Shown here piece by piece: positions 1-8,672 of a DNA stretch of 64,000 nucleotides; position 1 is the stretch's first letter, and each line of letters opens with the position of its first letter. The stretch is from Congregibacter brevis (GTDB lineage Bacteria > Pseudomonadota > Gammaproteobacteria > Pseudomonadales > Halieaceae). The position numbers and the translations under genes were made by a program. The notes under the pieces are model-generated. The model worked only from the letters and a program-made list of their open reading frames with translations, did not search any database and was not told the DNA's origin. Where the stretch lies: positions 2,542,001 through 2,606,000 of the forward strand of contig NZ_CP136865.1 of the NCBI RefSeq assembly GCF_045689245.1, in the 5' to 3' direction.

Positions 1-51
1 GCCGGCAAAGGGATCAGCCGTGTTCTCGCGAAGGATATCGGGGTTACTCAT
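1..51 (-). CDS. 5' fragment of an unidentified gene (N-terminus only)
   Basis: An ATG on the minus strand at 51 opens a frame that stays open to the window edge and reads MSNPDILRENTADPFAG. Its first codons overlap the last eight bases of the upstream FAD oxidoreductase gene, the tight coupling seen between the two oxidoreductase genes as well, so it is probably the third gene of that operon. Only 17 residues are visible and I do not recognise the family. Confidence 0.45.
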   Translation of the reverse strand, partial: MSNPDILRENTADPFAG

Positions 52-1666
52 CGTAGAAATCGTCCTCGGGGACCGTATTGGGCCGCTTGAGATCACGTAG
101 GATTTCTCGCGCTGCGTTGGCGCCACAGGCAGAAGACACTCCGCCGCCGGGGTGCGTAGAGGAGCCGCACATGTACATGTTTTTCAGCGGCATGCGGTAT
201 TGGCCGTAGCCGGGGAAGGGACGGTTAAAGAGCAGCTGATCGATGGTTAACTCACCCTGAAAGATGTTGCCCTCCGTGAGCCCTATCTCATTTTCAATCT
301 CATGAGGTGTGCGAATTTCAGCATGCACGACCAGATCCTTAAAGCCCGGTGCGTAGCGTTCGATTTTGTCTATGACCGTAGCGCCAAAGGCATCGCGCTT
401 CTCTGGACTCCATTCTCCATCGGCGAGCGTAGGGGGGCAGTACTGTACGAAACAGGACATCCAATGACAGCCTTCGGGCGCGACCGTGGGATCCCAGGCG
501 GAGGGTATGACTGTCTCGATAAAGGGGTCATCGGACCAGCGTCCGCGCTTCCAGCAGTCATAAGCCCGCTCCATAGTTTCGAGTGTTCCCGTAAAGCCCT
601 GTCCCCCACGATTGATGTAGCGATTGTCCGGCACATTATTGAACTTGGGCATGCCTGACAGAGCAATATTTACCTTGCCCGATGAGCCGCGGATCTTGAA
701 GTTTTTTGCTCGCTCATAAATACCTGCCGGCAGATCGTGTTTGTCGACGACTTTGGTGAAGGTACGTTTCGCATCTAGATTCGACACGATGGTGTCGGCA
801 TAAAGTTCGTCGCCATTCTCCAGGGCAACCCCAACGGTCGCGCCATCTTTGACGATGATTTTGTCGACTCCCGCATTGGTGCGAATCTCGCCACCGTTTT
901 CTTGCAACGCGCCCGCCAGGGCATGAGAAATCGCTCCCATGCCGCCGCGCGCCAGGCCCCAGGCACCCACGTTTCCGTCTACATCGCCCATGACGTGGTG
1001 CAGCAATATGTAAGCGGAACCTGGCGAATACACACCCAGAGCCGTACCAATAATGCCCGGGCTTGCCATGGCGGCTTTGATAAGGTCATTTTCGAAATAG
1101 TCCTCGAGGAAATCGGCCGCGCTCATAGTAAAAAAACGGATGTACTCGTACAGCTCGCGTTCGCCCAGATTCCAGAATTGTTTGGCAAGCCAGAGGGTTT
1201 CCATAATGTCCCGGGGTTTAAAGGAGCTGGGATCGGGCGGCGTCCTTAGCAGGGTTTTGCGTATGAGCTGAGCGTAACGCCCGAGGTCGGCCTGAAACCG
1301 CGACATGGCATCGGCGTCATGCGGTGAATGTCTGCGCAGTTCCAGATACGCGGCCTCTTCTTCAGCGTAGTCCAGAAGCACCCGATCGCCATTAGGGCTA
1401 AAGTTTGCGGTGCCCAAGTACGGCACCAGCAGCAGGCCGTGCCGGGTGAGATTGAGATCACGGTGGATTGACTGTCGCATCATGGAGCATACGTAGGAAC
1501 AGCTCGAGTAAAACCAGCCGTCGTGCACTTCGCGGGTTACCGCCGCGCCGCCAATGTAGTCGTTCTTTTCTACAACCAGTGTGCGCAGGCCGGCTTTGGA
1601 GAGATATGCACCGGCGGTTAGACCGTTATGGCCCGCGCCAATAATGATTGCATCATAGTGACTCAT
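44..1666 (-). CDS. PYROXD2/CrtI-like FAD-dependent oxidoreductase
   Basis: A flavoprotein of the phytoene-desaturase/PYROXD2 superfamily, 540 residues, typical length. The N-terminus carries a Rossmann dinucleotide-binding fold (IIIGAGHNGLTAGAYLSKAG, residues 7-26) followed by the acidic strand end VVEKNDYIGG. The C-terminus has the second FAD signature, around MYMCGSSTHPGGGVSSACG, as in carotenoid desaturases and amine oxidases. No signal peptide or membrane span is seen, so it is probably cytosolic. The start ATG overlaps the stop of the upstream paralogue by four bases (ATGA), so the two are translationally coupled. Substrate is unknown: true carotenoid desaturases sit with crtB/crtE, which are absent here. 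Family call firm, function open. Confidence 0.8.
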   Translation of the reverse strand: MSHYDAIIIGAGHNGLTAGAYLSKAGLRTLVVEKNDYIGGAAVTREVHDGWFYSSCSYVCSMMRQSIHRDLNLTRHGLLLVPYLGTANFSPNGDRVLLDYAEEEAAYLELRRHSPHDADAMSRFQADLGRYAQLIRKTLLRTPPDPSSFKPRDIMETLWLAKQFWNLGERELYEYIRFFTMSAADFLEDYFENDLIKAAMASPGIIGTALGVYSPGSAYILLHHVMGDVDGNVGAWGLARGGMGAISHALAGALQENGGEIRTNAGVDKIIVKDGATVGVALENGDELYADTIVSNLDAKRTFTKVVDKHDLPAGIYERAKNFKIRGSSGKVNIALSGMPKFNNVPDNRYINRGGQGFTGTLETMERAYDCWKRGRWSDDPFIETVIPSAWDPTVAPEGCHWMSCFVQYCPPTLADGEWSPEKRDAFGATVIDKIERYAPGFKDLVVHAEIRTPHEIENEIGLTEGNIFQGELTIDQLLFNRPFPGYGQYRMPLKNMYMCGSSTHPGGGVSSACGANAAREILRDLKRPNTVPEDDFYDE

Positions 1667-3207
1667 GCCAGGATCTCCCGCGCCGCATTGCGGCCGGCGT
1701 TGCCGTTCACATCACCGCCCGGATGGCTGCCCGCTCCACAGAGGAATAATCCATGGATAGGCGTGCGGTACTGGGCGGCCTCATAGGTCGGTCGCATCAT
1801 AAGGAGTTGATCCACTGCGGGTTCCGCGTGATGCCAATGGCCGCCGCTAACGTGGTACTGGGCTTCCAGATCTAAGGGTGTTAGTAGCTCGGAGGCACTC
1901 ACAAGGGCCGTTATTCCCGGGGCATACTGCTCGAGCGCCTCCATGATCGTCGCCATGAGTGTACTGCGCGCGTCGTCCGTCCAGCCGCCCTTGAGTTGTC
2001 CTGGCACGTACATAACGTTAGCGTTCAGTACATGCTGTCCTTTTGGCGCCAGGCCGGTCTGATGCAAACTGGGAATCAGTACTTCCAGAACGGGTTGCTC
2101 GGGAAGTTCGCCGTACTTGGCGTTGTCGTAGGCAAACTCGATGGTATCCATGTTAGGCGCGAGAACCATACGGCCATCAGGACGATCGATGCCGGTAAAC
2201 ACCGGCAGGTCGGTAAGCGCCAGGTTTACTTTTGCCACGTAACCATCACACCGCAGTCGCCGGATACGATTGGTAAATTCGATTTCAAGGTTGGCTGCGC
2301 CGACCAGCCTTAAAAAGGTAGTTTTCGGATCAGCGCTGGAGATCACCCGCTCGGCGCTTATTTCGCTGCCATCGGCGAGTCTCACACCACTGCATCGCTG
2401 GCCGTTGTCGTCGCCGTCAATGGTGATCTTCTTTACGGCAGCATCTGTTCTAATCTCCACTCCAGCGCTGCGCGCTGACCTCTCGAGTACCGCGATGAAT
2501 TCAGCCATACCACCGGTGGGAACAACGTGTTGACCCTCATGCGTCCCTGCCATGCGATTGAGAAGGGTGAGGACGGCCTGATTCGGCGAGCGGGGGGCCA
2601 TCTTGGTTCCCACCATGCCATCCCAGCACAGCGCAGCCTTCAAGGAGTCGCTCTCAAAGTATTCGTCCACGAGATCACGCATAGGCAATGTGGCAACGCG
2701 AAAAAACTCCAGCATGTCCTCGCGACCTAACAGCCGCAGCTTGAGCCCCATGTGGCCAAAGGTCATGAGGTCTTTGAGGGAGCCCATGCCTATGCGGGGC
2801 ATGGTCTTCCCCCAAAACGGCGCGAGTGCACCGGCAAAGGTTTTTAGCTGCGAGCGGTATTGCTCAAACGCCAATGTGTCATTGGCCTGTGCCCCACTTA
2901 GAGCGGTATCGCCAATGGTAATGGGTGGCTCTTCGGTCGATAGGGCAACAAGATTGAGTGGGGGATCGCCGGCGACAAACCCGTAGTCTTCCAGCCTGAG
3001 ATCTTTGATCACGGCCGCCTGAAGTCCATAGAGTGTTTGTGCCACTGGCGCATGGAAGCCCGGTGCGAACTCTCGATCGGCTGCCAGACCGCCGAGCTTA
3101 TCGTTGGCTTCCAGTAGTAGCACGCGGTGACCGATCCGCGCCAACATTGTTGCGCAGATCAGGCCGTTGTGCCCTCCGCCAATCACAATACTGTCGTAGT
3201 CACTCAC
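1663..3207 (-). CDS. PYROXD2/CrtI-like FAD-dependent oxidoreductase, second copy
   Basis: A 514-residue paralogue of the next gene downstream. It has the FAD-binding motif VIGGGHNGLICATMLARIGH near residues 8-27 and the C-terminal flavin signature LFLCGAGSHPGGDVNGNAG, and ends AAREILA like its neighbour's AAREIL. Start is GTG (3205-3207), with AGGATA upstream on the minus strand. First gene of the visible operon. The two copies are clearly divergent, so they may act on different substrates or as a heteromer; neither is shown by the sequence. No targeting signal. Confidence 0.78.
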   Translation of the reverse strand: MSDYDSIVIGGGHNGLICATMLARIGHRVLLLEANDKLGGLAADREFAPGFHAPVAQTLYGLQAAVIKDLRLEDYGFVAGDPPLNLVALSTEEPPITIGDTALSGAQANDTLAFEQYRSQLKTFAGALAPFWGKTMPRIGMGSLKDLMTFGHMGLKLRLLGREDMLEFFRVATLPMRDLVDEYFESDSLKAALCWDGMVGTKMAPRSPNQAVLTLLNRMAGTHEGQHVVPTGGMAEFIAVLERSARSAGVEIRTDAAVKKITIDGDDNGQRCSGVRLADGSEISAERVISSADPKTTFLRLVGAANLEIEFTNRIRRLRCDGYVAKVNLALTDLPVFTGIDRPDGRMVLAPNMDTIEFAYDNAKYGELPEQPVLEVLIPSLHQTGLAPKGQHVLNANVMYVPGQLKGGWTDDARSTLMATIMEALEQYAPGITALVSASELLTPLDLEAQYHVSGGHWHHAEPAVDQLLMMRPTYEAAQYRTPIHGLFLCGAGSHPGGDVNGNAGRNAAREILA

Positions 3208-3443
3208 TGCATGCGTATCCTATATAGCTTCGCATTACTGTACGAACTGGCCACAGAGCGGACTACCGCGCCTATAAGTCCGGACAGGCCGCGGCGGAGC
3301 TAGCGGTGTCCGCAGGGCTTCTAGATGTCTCTATATTCAGAATGCGTGGGCGCGCCAATTCCCAGCGTGTCCGCGCGAATCCGATAGCTTGAGTGTTTAT
3401 GCTAAAAACACCGCCTAATTTGAGGATTATGGAGATAACTACT

Positions 3444-4397
3444 GTGCCTAGAACCAAGCAATTCCATCCGCTCACGAAGCGGCGACTTCCGCTGGACTGC
3501 GGGCTGGCCGTCTCCCTTGCGCTGGTACTGCTTGTCGGCTGCGATTCAGCGCCCGTGGTCGACACTGATCCGAGTTCTCCTATCGTTGAATTGGAGTCTT
3601 CGGCCCCGACCGTTGATGCTGTAGTTCAACTCGCCACGGCACTGGCCGCACAGCCCGATGAGGCTCGGGCCCGTTATGATGCGCGACATCCGCAGGAGAC
3701 CTTGGAGTTTTTTGGTGTCAAGCCCGGCATGACGGTAGTCGAAGCGGACCCCGGCAGCGGCTGGTACTCAAAGATACTGCAGTCCTACCTCGGCAATGAA
3801 GGAACCCTCATTGGCGCCGATTATCCCATGGGGATCTATCGTTTGTTTGACTATTACAGCGAAGAAGAGCTCGCTGCGAAAACGGATTGGCCAGTTACCT
3901 GGCCTCAGTCTATGACTCAAAACATCGACGGAGGAGCCGTTGTAAAAGCTTATGCCTTTGGTTCGCTGCCTGCGGAGTGGGAAGGTACCGTGGACGTCTT
4001 TTTGCTCGTGCGCACTCTGCACAACTTCGCCGATTTTGAGGAAGAGGGTGCTTACCTAAGTGAAGGTCTCGACGAGGTGTATCGCGTGCTTAAGCCCGGT
4101 GGCATAGTCGGCATTGTTCAGCACGCTGCTCCGGAGAGTGCCGCGGACAGCTGGGCTTCGGGGGCGAACGGTTACCTTAAGCAGAGCTTTGTGATCGCCA
4201 CTTTGGAGTCTGCGGGATTCTTGTTCGATGGAGAGTCTGCGATCAACGAGAATCCGGCTGATCAGCCGACTGAGGAGGAATCAGTTTGGCGTCTCGCACC
4301 GACGCTGGAGCCGGTAAAGGATCCTGAACTAGCCGCCGCCTACGTGGCTATTGGCGAGTCAAATCGTATGACTCTGCGTTTTCGAAAGCCCCGGTAA
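3444..4397 (+). CDS. exported methyltransferase-like lipoprotein
   Basis: About 317 residues from the GTG at 3444, chosen because GGAGAT lies seven bases upstream; ATG at 3429 is an in-frame alternative. The N-terminus is a lipoprotein signal: basic residues, a hydrophobic run and the lipobox LLVGC, with the cysteine at residue 33 of this start. The mature part is a class I SAM-methyltransferase fold: a motif-I-like segment (GMTVVEADPGSGWYSKIL) and a later VLKPGGIVGIVQH strand typical of these enzymes. Such signal-bearing homologues occur in proteobacteria, but SAM is cytosolic, so activity outside the cytoplasm is puzzling. Its 3' end overlaps the convergent membrane-protein gene by 50 bases. 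Confidence 0.7.
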   Translation: MPRTKQFHPLTKRRLPLDCGLAVSLALVLLVGCDSAPVVDTDPSSPIVELESSAPTVDAVVQLATALAAQPDEARARYDARHPQETLEFFGVKPGMTVVEADPGSGWYSKILQSYLGNEGTLIGADYPMGIYRLFDYYSEEELAAKTDWPVTWPQSMTQNIDGGAVVKAYAFGSLPAEWEGTVDVFLLVRTLHNFADFEEEGAYLSEGLDEVYRVLKPGGIVGIVQHAAPESAADSWASGANGYLKQSFVIATLESAGFLFDGESAINENPADQPTEEESVWRLAPTLEPVKDPELAAAYVAIGESNRMTLRFRKPR

Positions 4398-5322
4398 ATA
4401 GCCATGTGCCGATGCCGATAGCAAAGAGCGGTAGAAAAGGCTCCAGGGGCCAGAACGGCAACCAGAGTTCAAGATTCGCTGACCAGGCAGGTCCGGTAAG
4501 AATTTCTGTGACAGAGGCTTGCCACGCGCCACCCGTCGCCGATGCCGATAAACCCAGGATGATAAGGAGGATGCCAGCACTCCGGTGCAAGGCCTCGGGT
4601 TGAAGAGACGATGAACGAGTTGCACGGCGTTTGCCCCAGGCTGCGATGCGCGCTAAAAATGCCAGGAAGCCCATCCAGTAAAAGAAATAGTCGATGGATT
4701 CTGCGTGGCCATAGTAGTACAGCGCCCACCAGTACACGCTAAATGGGTACGCCCAGAGGAAGTAAACGCCGCAACGGTGAAGCACCTTCCATTGAGCGCC
4801 GGTGAGATGGCGACGTCCAAAACGAAAGGATGTGAGTACCATCGCGGCGAGGAATAAGTAGCCACTGCTTCCCTCGAGTTCGTCACGGAGGTAGTAAACA
4901 TCCTCGTAGTAATAGCTACTATGTAGGTTTGAGAGAATAAAAATGAAGGTGCCCTGCCAAGCCATAGCAACCGCGAAAACCAATCCAAGGTAGCGGCGGT
5001 TACGAGACCACCAGTGCGTGAATGCACTTGGGAAGAGCACAGGCACTGCGGCCGACGCGAGCACCAAATAGATGAAGGGTACCGCCCAGCGTACAGAGCG
5101 CGAAATCATGTGCGACACGCCGTCCGGGCTGGACATGTCGATGCCGCTCATCGCTATGAGTGTGAATGCGCTGAGTGTCAGAGATAGCAGCCAGAAGAGG
5201 GGCCAGCCGTTGATGACCGTACTTTTCAAGAGGCCTGAATGCTTCATGCTTCGTGATGGAACCTTACTTTCGACGGCGCTGGAATCTTCAGGGCTTGAAG
5301 CTTGTGCTTCCGTTTCCGTCAT
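4348..5322 (-). CDS. multi-pass membrane protein, ferric-reductase-like fold
   Basis: About 324 residues from the ATG at 5322 (an upstream in-frame start at 5382 is less likely because it removes the promoter space before the divergent gene). After a charged N-terminal stretch of about 45 residues there are about seven or eight hydrophobic helices. The spacing of histidines (LHSSYYYEDVYY, VLHRCGVYFLWAY) and the general arrangement resemble haem-binding proteins of the ferric-reductase/MsrQ group. That is a resemblance only; I cannot assign paired axial histidines with certainty. It converges on, and overlaps, the lipoprotein methyltransferase gene. Confidence 0.55.
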   Translation of the reverse strand: MTETEAQASSPEDSSAVESKVPSRSMKHSGLLKSTVINGWPLFWLLSLTLSAFTLIAMSGIDMSSPDGVSHMISRSVRWAVPFIYLVLASAAVPVLFPSAFTHWWSRNRRYLGLVFAVAMAWQGTFIFILSNLHSSYYYEDVYYLRDELEGSSGYLFLAAMVLTSFRFGRRHLTGAQWKVLHRCGVYFLWAYPFSVYWWALYYYGHAESIDYFFYWMGFLAFLARIAAWGKRRATRSSSLQPEALHRSAGILLIILGLSASATGGAWQASVTEILTGPAWSANLELWLPFWPLEPFLPLFAIGIGTWLFTGAFENAESYDLTRQ

Positions 5323-5475
5323 TATTCGTTTCCCGGACAAGATAGTGAATACATACGCCGTGGCCAGCCGTGACCATCTCACCGCGTTAGAATGCTTTCT
5401 TTCGGCCGCATAGGCAAAGAAAGTCTTGGAGGATAAGCTTCACTACATTGGGGTAGTCAGCTAGGAGATGTGAGG

Positions 5476-5694
5476 ATGAGCAACAGTGCCCGGGGGTTAT
5501 TGGCAAAAGCGCTGCGTACCGTCGCTTCGCTGATGCCATGGGCGGCTGCCCTTTACCTACACTACTATTTGGAAGATGCTGGCGTCTGGCAGGTTGACAT
5601 GCCATTTCGTGGAGCTATTTCTGTGACTTTGCTGGGTGTTGGCATGCTGCTCTCGTTTGTCCTCTACTCAGTACTGGGTAGGATTGGACGCTAA
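5476..5694 (+). CDS. small two-span membrane protein, unknown
   Basis: A 72-residue protein starting at the ATG at 5476, with GGAGATGTGAGG directly upstream as ribosome-binding sequence; a GTG two codons earlier is possible. Two hydrophobic segments are visible (about residues 18-28, and 45-65 around AISVTLLGVGMLLSFVLYSVLG), with a basic N-terminus and a GRIGR tail. No recognised family. It is transcribed divergently from the multi-pass membrane protein and stands alone. Confidence 0.5.
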   Translation: MSNSARGLLAKALRTVASLMPWAAALYLHYYLEDAGVWQVDMPFRGAISVTLLGVGMLLSFVLYSVLGRIGR

Positions 5695-5807
5695 TGCCAT
5701 AACAGGCTCTAACTACGGTTGGAACCTCATAGCTATTTTTTTTGGGGACAAAGGGCTATCGCATGGCCCGGGCAGGCGACCGGCGATGTAAACGAAGTAC
5801 TCTTGGG

Positions 5808-5836
5808 AAAAGGGCGCCTCGACAACTAGAGGCGCC
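5808..5836 (-). terminator. probable rho-independent terminator after the small lipoprotein gene
   Basis: An eight-base perfect stem (GGCGCCTC at 5813-5820 with GAGGCGCC at 5829-5836, eight-base loop). On the minus strand it is followed by CCCTTTTCCC. It lies just beyond the stop codon of the minus-strand lipoprotein gene. The T-run is short, so strength is uncertain. Confidence 0.5.
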
Positions 5837-5844
5837 ACTTATCG

Positions 5845-6138
5845 CTAATCGTTACCTGTGGGGCTTCCGATCACAGCACGGCGCTGATTTTCCTGCGTAA
5901 TCGTTTGGGCTTGTTCCTGGATGCGATCTTTCTCGGACTGTCGGATACATACTTTTCTGGCGATTCGCGTCCCTGACGGGATGTAGTTTTCGCAGATCAG
6001 CGGATCCTCTTCATTCGCTTGGGCGACCGCATTGGTGGTGCTATTTGCTGTGCCTGCAGAGGAGCCTCCCGTGGAGGAGCAAGCCGAGAGCAGTGCCACC
6101 ATGGCGAAAGCAATTAAGGCGAGTATTTGTTGTTTCAT
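5845..6138 (-). CDS. small lipoprotein of unknown function
   Basis: 97 residues from the ATG at 6138; the frame extends further upstream but only this start gives a clean signal peptide (MKQQILALIAFAMVALLSAC) with lipobox LSAC at residues 17-20. The mature protein is a Ser/Thr/Ala-rich linker followed by LICENYIPSGTRIARKVCI, a short motif of two cysteines with a 'tG(S/T)RI..KVC' centre that recurs in small secreted gammaproteobacterial proteins, then a polar helical tail. Probably anchored in the outer membrane. Function unknown. Confidence 0.65.
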   Translation of the reverse strand: MKQQILALIAFAMVALLSACSSTGGSSAGTANSTTNAVAQANEEDPLICENYIPSGTRIARKVCIRQSEKDRIQEQAQTITQENQRRAVIGSPTGND

Positions 6139-6276
6139 GGAATCGTTCCAAATGTCGGGCCTGCCCAGAGTATTGCGCAAGTTCACAGAAATGGCTAAGG
6201 GTTTGTTACCTCGGTCGTTTGGTTTCATCACAGTAGATACTTATGGTCTTGTGCTTCCTGGAACAAATAGCGAGCG

Positions 6277-6948
6277 TTGTTGGTCAGAGTGACTGTGAAT
6301 CTCACGTATTTTTCATTTGAAGAGGCCCAACAGGCGCCGAGTAGAAAGCATTCGCCGCTGCTTATCGCCGCGATTGTCTCGTTGCTCGTCCACGCAGTCT
6401 TATCCCTTTTTCTTTTTGACCGCTGGGAAAGTTCCGATTTTTCTCCTAGGGAGCCTTATCAAGCCCGATCTTTGGAAGTGCTGGTGAGGACCTCCACTAC
6501 CCAGGTCTTAGCGCCGTCCAAACCTCTGTCGAGCATTGCCACAATGGCGGATCCCGTCAGTGCCTTTGATGAAAAGCCCGCAACTCCTGATAGCGTCGTC
6601 GTTAGCGCGCCCCGTGAGTCTGTTGACAAATCATCCCTAAGTAGGCCGAGGTTCAATGACTTAGATATGTCTCTACCGGAGGTAGTGCCTAGCGCTACGA
6701 GCCCCTTAGGATCGGCGCGTTCCTCGACAGTTTTTGACCCGCAACTCCTCAGCACTCTCAGCGTTTACGGTGAGAGTTCCGACCCCTATTCCTCTTCGGT
6801 GCCGGCCGAAGAAGGGCAGTCCGGATCCTTCGTTGGCGGCCGTTGGCAATCCTTGGTCAAAATTGGAAAGTTATGCTTTGAGGTTATAGAAGCGGATCCC
6901 TTTGACAGACTCAGCACAGATCAGTGGTTTCCTCGCGATTGTAGCTAA
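6277..6948 (+). CDS. single-pass TonB-like envelope protein, unknown
   Basis: Up to 223 residues; the first codon could be TTG at 6277 or GTG at 6289 or 6295, and none has a strong ribosome-binding site. A single membrane anchor (LLIAAIVSLLVHAVLSLFLF, about residues 28-47) is followed by a long Ser/Pro/Thr-rich, low-complexity segment and a compact C-terminal patch (GGRWQSLVKIGKLCFEV ... WFPRDCS) with two cysteines. The anchor followed by a Pro/Ser linker is the layout of TonB-type periplasmic proteins, but the TonB C-terminal domain is not evident. Function unknown. Confidence 0.5.
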   Translation: MLVRVTVNLTYFSFEEAQQAPSRKHSPLLIAAIVSLLVHAVLSLFLFDRWESSDFSPREPYQARSLEVLVRTSTTQVLAPSKPLSSIATMADPVSAFDEKPATPDSVVVSAPRESVDKSSLSRPRFNDLDMSLPEVVPSATSPLGSARSSTVFDPQLLSTLSVYGESSDPYSSSVPAEEGQSGSFVGGRWQSLVKIGKLCFEVIEADPFDRLSTDQWFPRDCS

Positions 6949-7084
6949 AGGGCTGAGTCCCATACCTGCCAATTAGCGGCCTTTGATGTAATGATTCGAG
7001 TGTCAAATACTCCCGAGCTTGCTATGTTTAGCACCGCCTTTAGCGAGTCAACACGCAGTTGCTACAGAATAACTAGGAGAGTCA

Positions 7085-7702
7085 ATGCAGGAAGCGCTTA
7101 CCACGATGTTGCGGATGCAGGATCGCATGAATACCCGAGTTCACCCCCAGTGGGTTGCGCAGGGGTTTGCCTGGCACCGAGCTATATGGGTTGAGTGTGC
7201 TGAGTTAGTGGATCATCACGGTTACAAGTGGTGGAAGCATCAGGAGCCGGATATGGAGCAGGTTCAGCTCGAGGTGGTCGATATATGGCACTTCGGCATG
7301 TCGGCCTATTTTCAGGGTGACGCAACAATCGAGCAGCTTGCAGAGAGCATCATGGGTGTCTGGCCGGTCGCCCCCCCAAAACTCGGGATTCTCGAGGCTT
7401 CCGAGGCGCTGGCGGCTGTCGCGGCAGGAGAGCAGCGGTTTTGTATCGTCTCCTTCGCCTCCTTACTGAGCGCCGTCGATTTAGATTTTGCGGGTCTGTA
7501 TCGTCATTATCTGGGTAAAAATGTGCTTAACTTTTTCCGCCAGGATCATGGCTATAAAGAGGGAAGCTACCGGAAGCTTTGGGCAGGGCGAGAAGATAAC
7601 GAGCATCTTATGGAGCTTCTTGTCGAAATCGATACGGGCGCGTCCGATGCCGAAGAGCAGCTCTACAGTGCGCTCTCTCAACGGTATACCGAGACCACAT
7701 AA
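7085..7702 (+). CDS. dimeric dUTPase (all-alpha NTP pyrophosphatase)
   Basis: Hydrolyses dUTP to dUMP and pyrophosphate, keeping uracil out of DNA and feeding thymidylate synthesis. The 205-residue protein belongs to the all-alpha dimeric dUTPase family (as in Campylobacter and trypanosomatids), not the trimeric Dut family. Metal-binding motifs are visible: E37xxE40 in WVECAEL, a KWWKHQ segment at 48-53 and E63xxD66 in EVVDIW. The start is well set by AGGAGA eight bases upstream. Three bases separate it from the next gene, with which it is probably cotranscribed. Confidence 0.85.
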   Translation: MQEALTTMLRMQDRMNTRVHPQWVAQGFAWHRAIWVECAELVDHHGYKWWKHQEPDMEQVQLEVVDIWHFGMSAYFQGDATIEQLAESIMGVWPVAPPKLGILEASEALAAVAAGEQRFCIVSFASLLSAVDLDFAGLYRHYLGKNVLNFFRQDHGYKEGSYRKLWAGREDNEHLMELLVEIDTGASDAEEQLYSALSQRYTETT

Positions 7703-7705
7703 GCT

Positions 7706-8662
7706 GTGAGTAATAGCGACGACAGTCGGCTCTCTACGTCGGCCCTGGCAAAACGCTTAAAGCTGCCCATTCAGCAACTGTTTGTCACCCTGAGAGACTA
7801 CGAGTGGATTCAGCGACAGGGGAAGAGTTGGGCGCTCACGGCCAAGGGAGAACTGCAGGGTGGTGCCTATCAGGAGAGTCAGCGTTTTGGGCGTTACATC
7901 GTCTGGCCCGAGAGCCTCATGGAGCACCCGCTGGTTACGGCTATCGAGAGCAACCAGCGAATTATGCCCGGCGGTATGCAGAGGTACTATCCTCACCTGG
8001 GGGTCCGCCAAATTAATCGGAATTTCGCTGAGTTAGGGCTACTTAAGCTGACCCGGCGAGGGTTGGAGCTTACGAGTCTGGGTGAGCGCTTCGGTGGACG
8101 GCAGGAGCGCGATGAAGACAATGGTCTGCTGCTAGTTAGCTGGCCGCACGAGATTGTAGACGACGCAGTGATTCATCGAGAGCTGAATCGCTTGGCTGGT
8201 AGCGGCACGACCACTGATGATCCGGGTTCTGGCTCCGCTACCAGTGAGGCAGTAGAAGCGCCGGCGCCAGATACGGTCGCACCAGACCTATTCTCCGAGG
8301 CTAACGAAGTTTCATTAGCGCTTGAGAGTCAATCTGAGGCTCAGCGCTATGCTCTTGATGGGCATGCCGTAGATAGCTTGCTACAGCTCAGGGTTTGCGA
8401 CTGGCTTTACACCGCACAGTTTGCCCATGCTCGGAACCGAAGACTGCCGGTCGAAGAGTTACTGTCTGCGGATTTTTATGTGCCGGCACTGGGTCTCTAC
8501 ATAGAGTGTTGGGAGCGGGACGTGCCTACGACTACGCTGACGCGCCGACTGCGCACGCGAGAGGTTTGCCGGGAGTTGGATCTGGCCTATCAGGAAGTTA
8601 CGGCGGCCGACATCGATCGCGTTGATGAGTTGCTCACGAAATGCGTGGCTGGGTTGTCTTAG
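7706..8662 (+). CDS. PD-(D/E)XK-like nuclease domain protein, unknown
   Basis: 318 residues from a GTG start three bases after the dUTPase stop. Residues 1-60 look like a winged-helix region (STSALAKRLKLPIQQLFVTLRDYEWIQ style), the middle is an acidic/Ala-rich linker, and the C-terminal 110 residues contain ADFYVPALGLYIECWE. That matches the 'DFY(L/V)P...YIE(Y/C)W' signature of a PD-(D/E)XK-type fold found in several hypothetical proteins. The usual downstream lysine region is replaced by an arginine-rich helix (TRRLRTREVC), so catalytic competence is uncertain. Coupling to dUTPase suggests a nucleic-acid role. Confidence 0.5.
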   Translation: MSNSDDSRLSTSALAKRLKLPIQQLFVTLRDYEWIQRQGKSWALTAKGELQGGAYQESQRFGRYIVWPESLMEHPLVTAIESNQRIMPGGMQRYYPHLGVRQINRNFAELGLLKLTRRGLELTSLGERFGGRQERDEDNGLLLVSWPHEIVDDAVIHRELNRLAGSGTTTDDPGSGSATSEAVEAPAPDTVAPDLFSEANEVSLALESQSEAQRYALDGHAVDSLLQLRVCDWLYTAQFAHARNRRLPVEELLSADFYVPALGLYIECWERDVPTTTLTRRLRTREVCRELDLAYQEVTAADIDRVDELLTKCVAGLS

Positions 8663-8672
8663 AGCTGCTGCG

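Noticed and set aside
3272..3565. Minus-strand frame of 97 residues before the lipoprotein gene
   Set aside because: It overlaps the lipoprotein signal sequence on the other strand and shows no family features.
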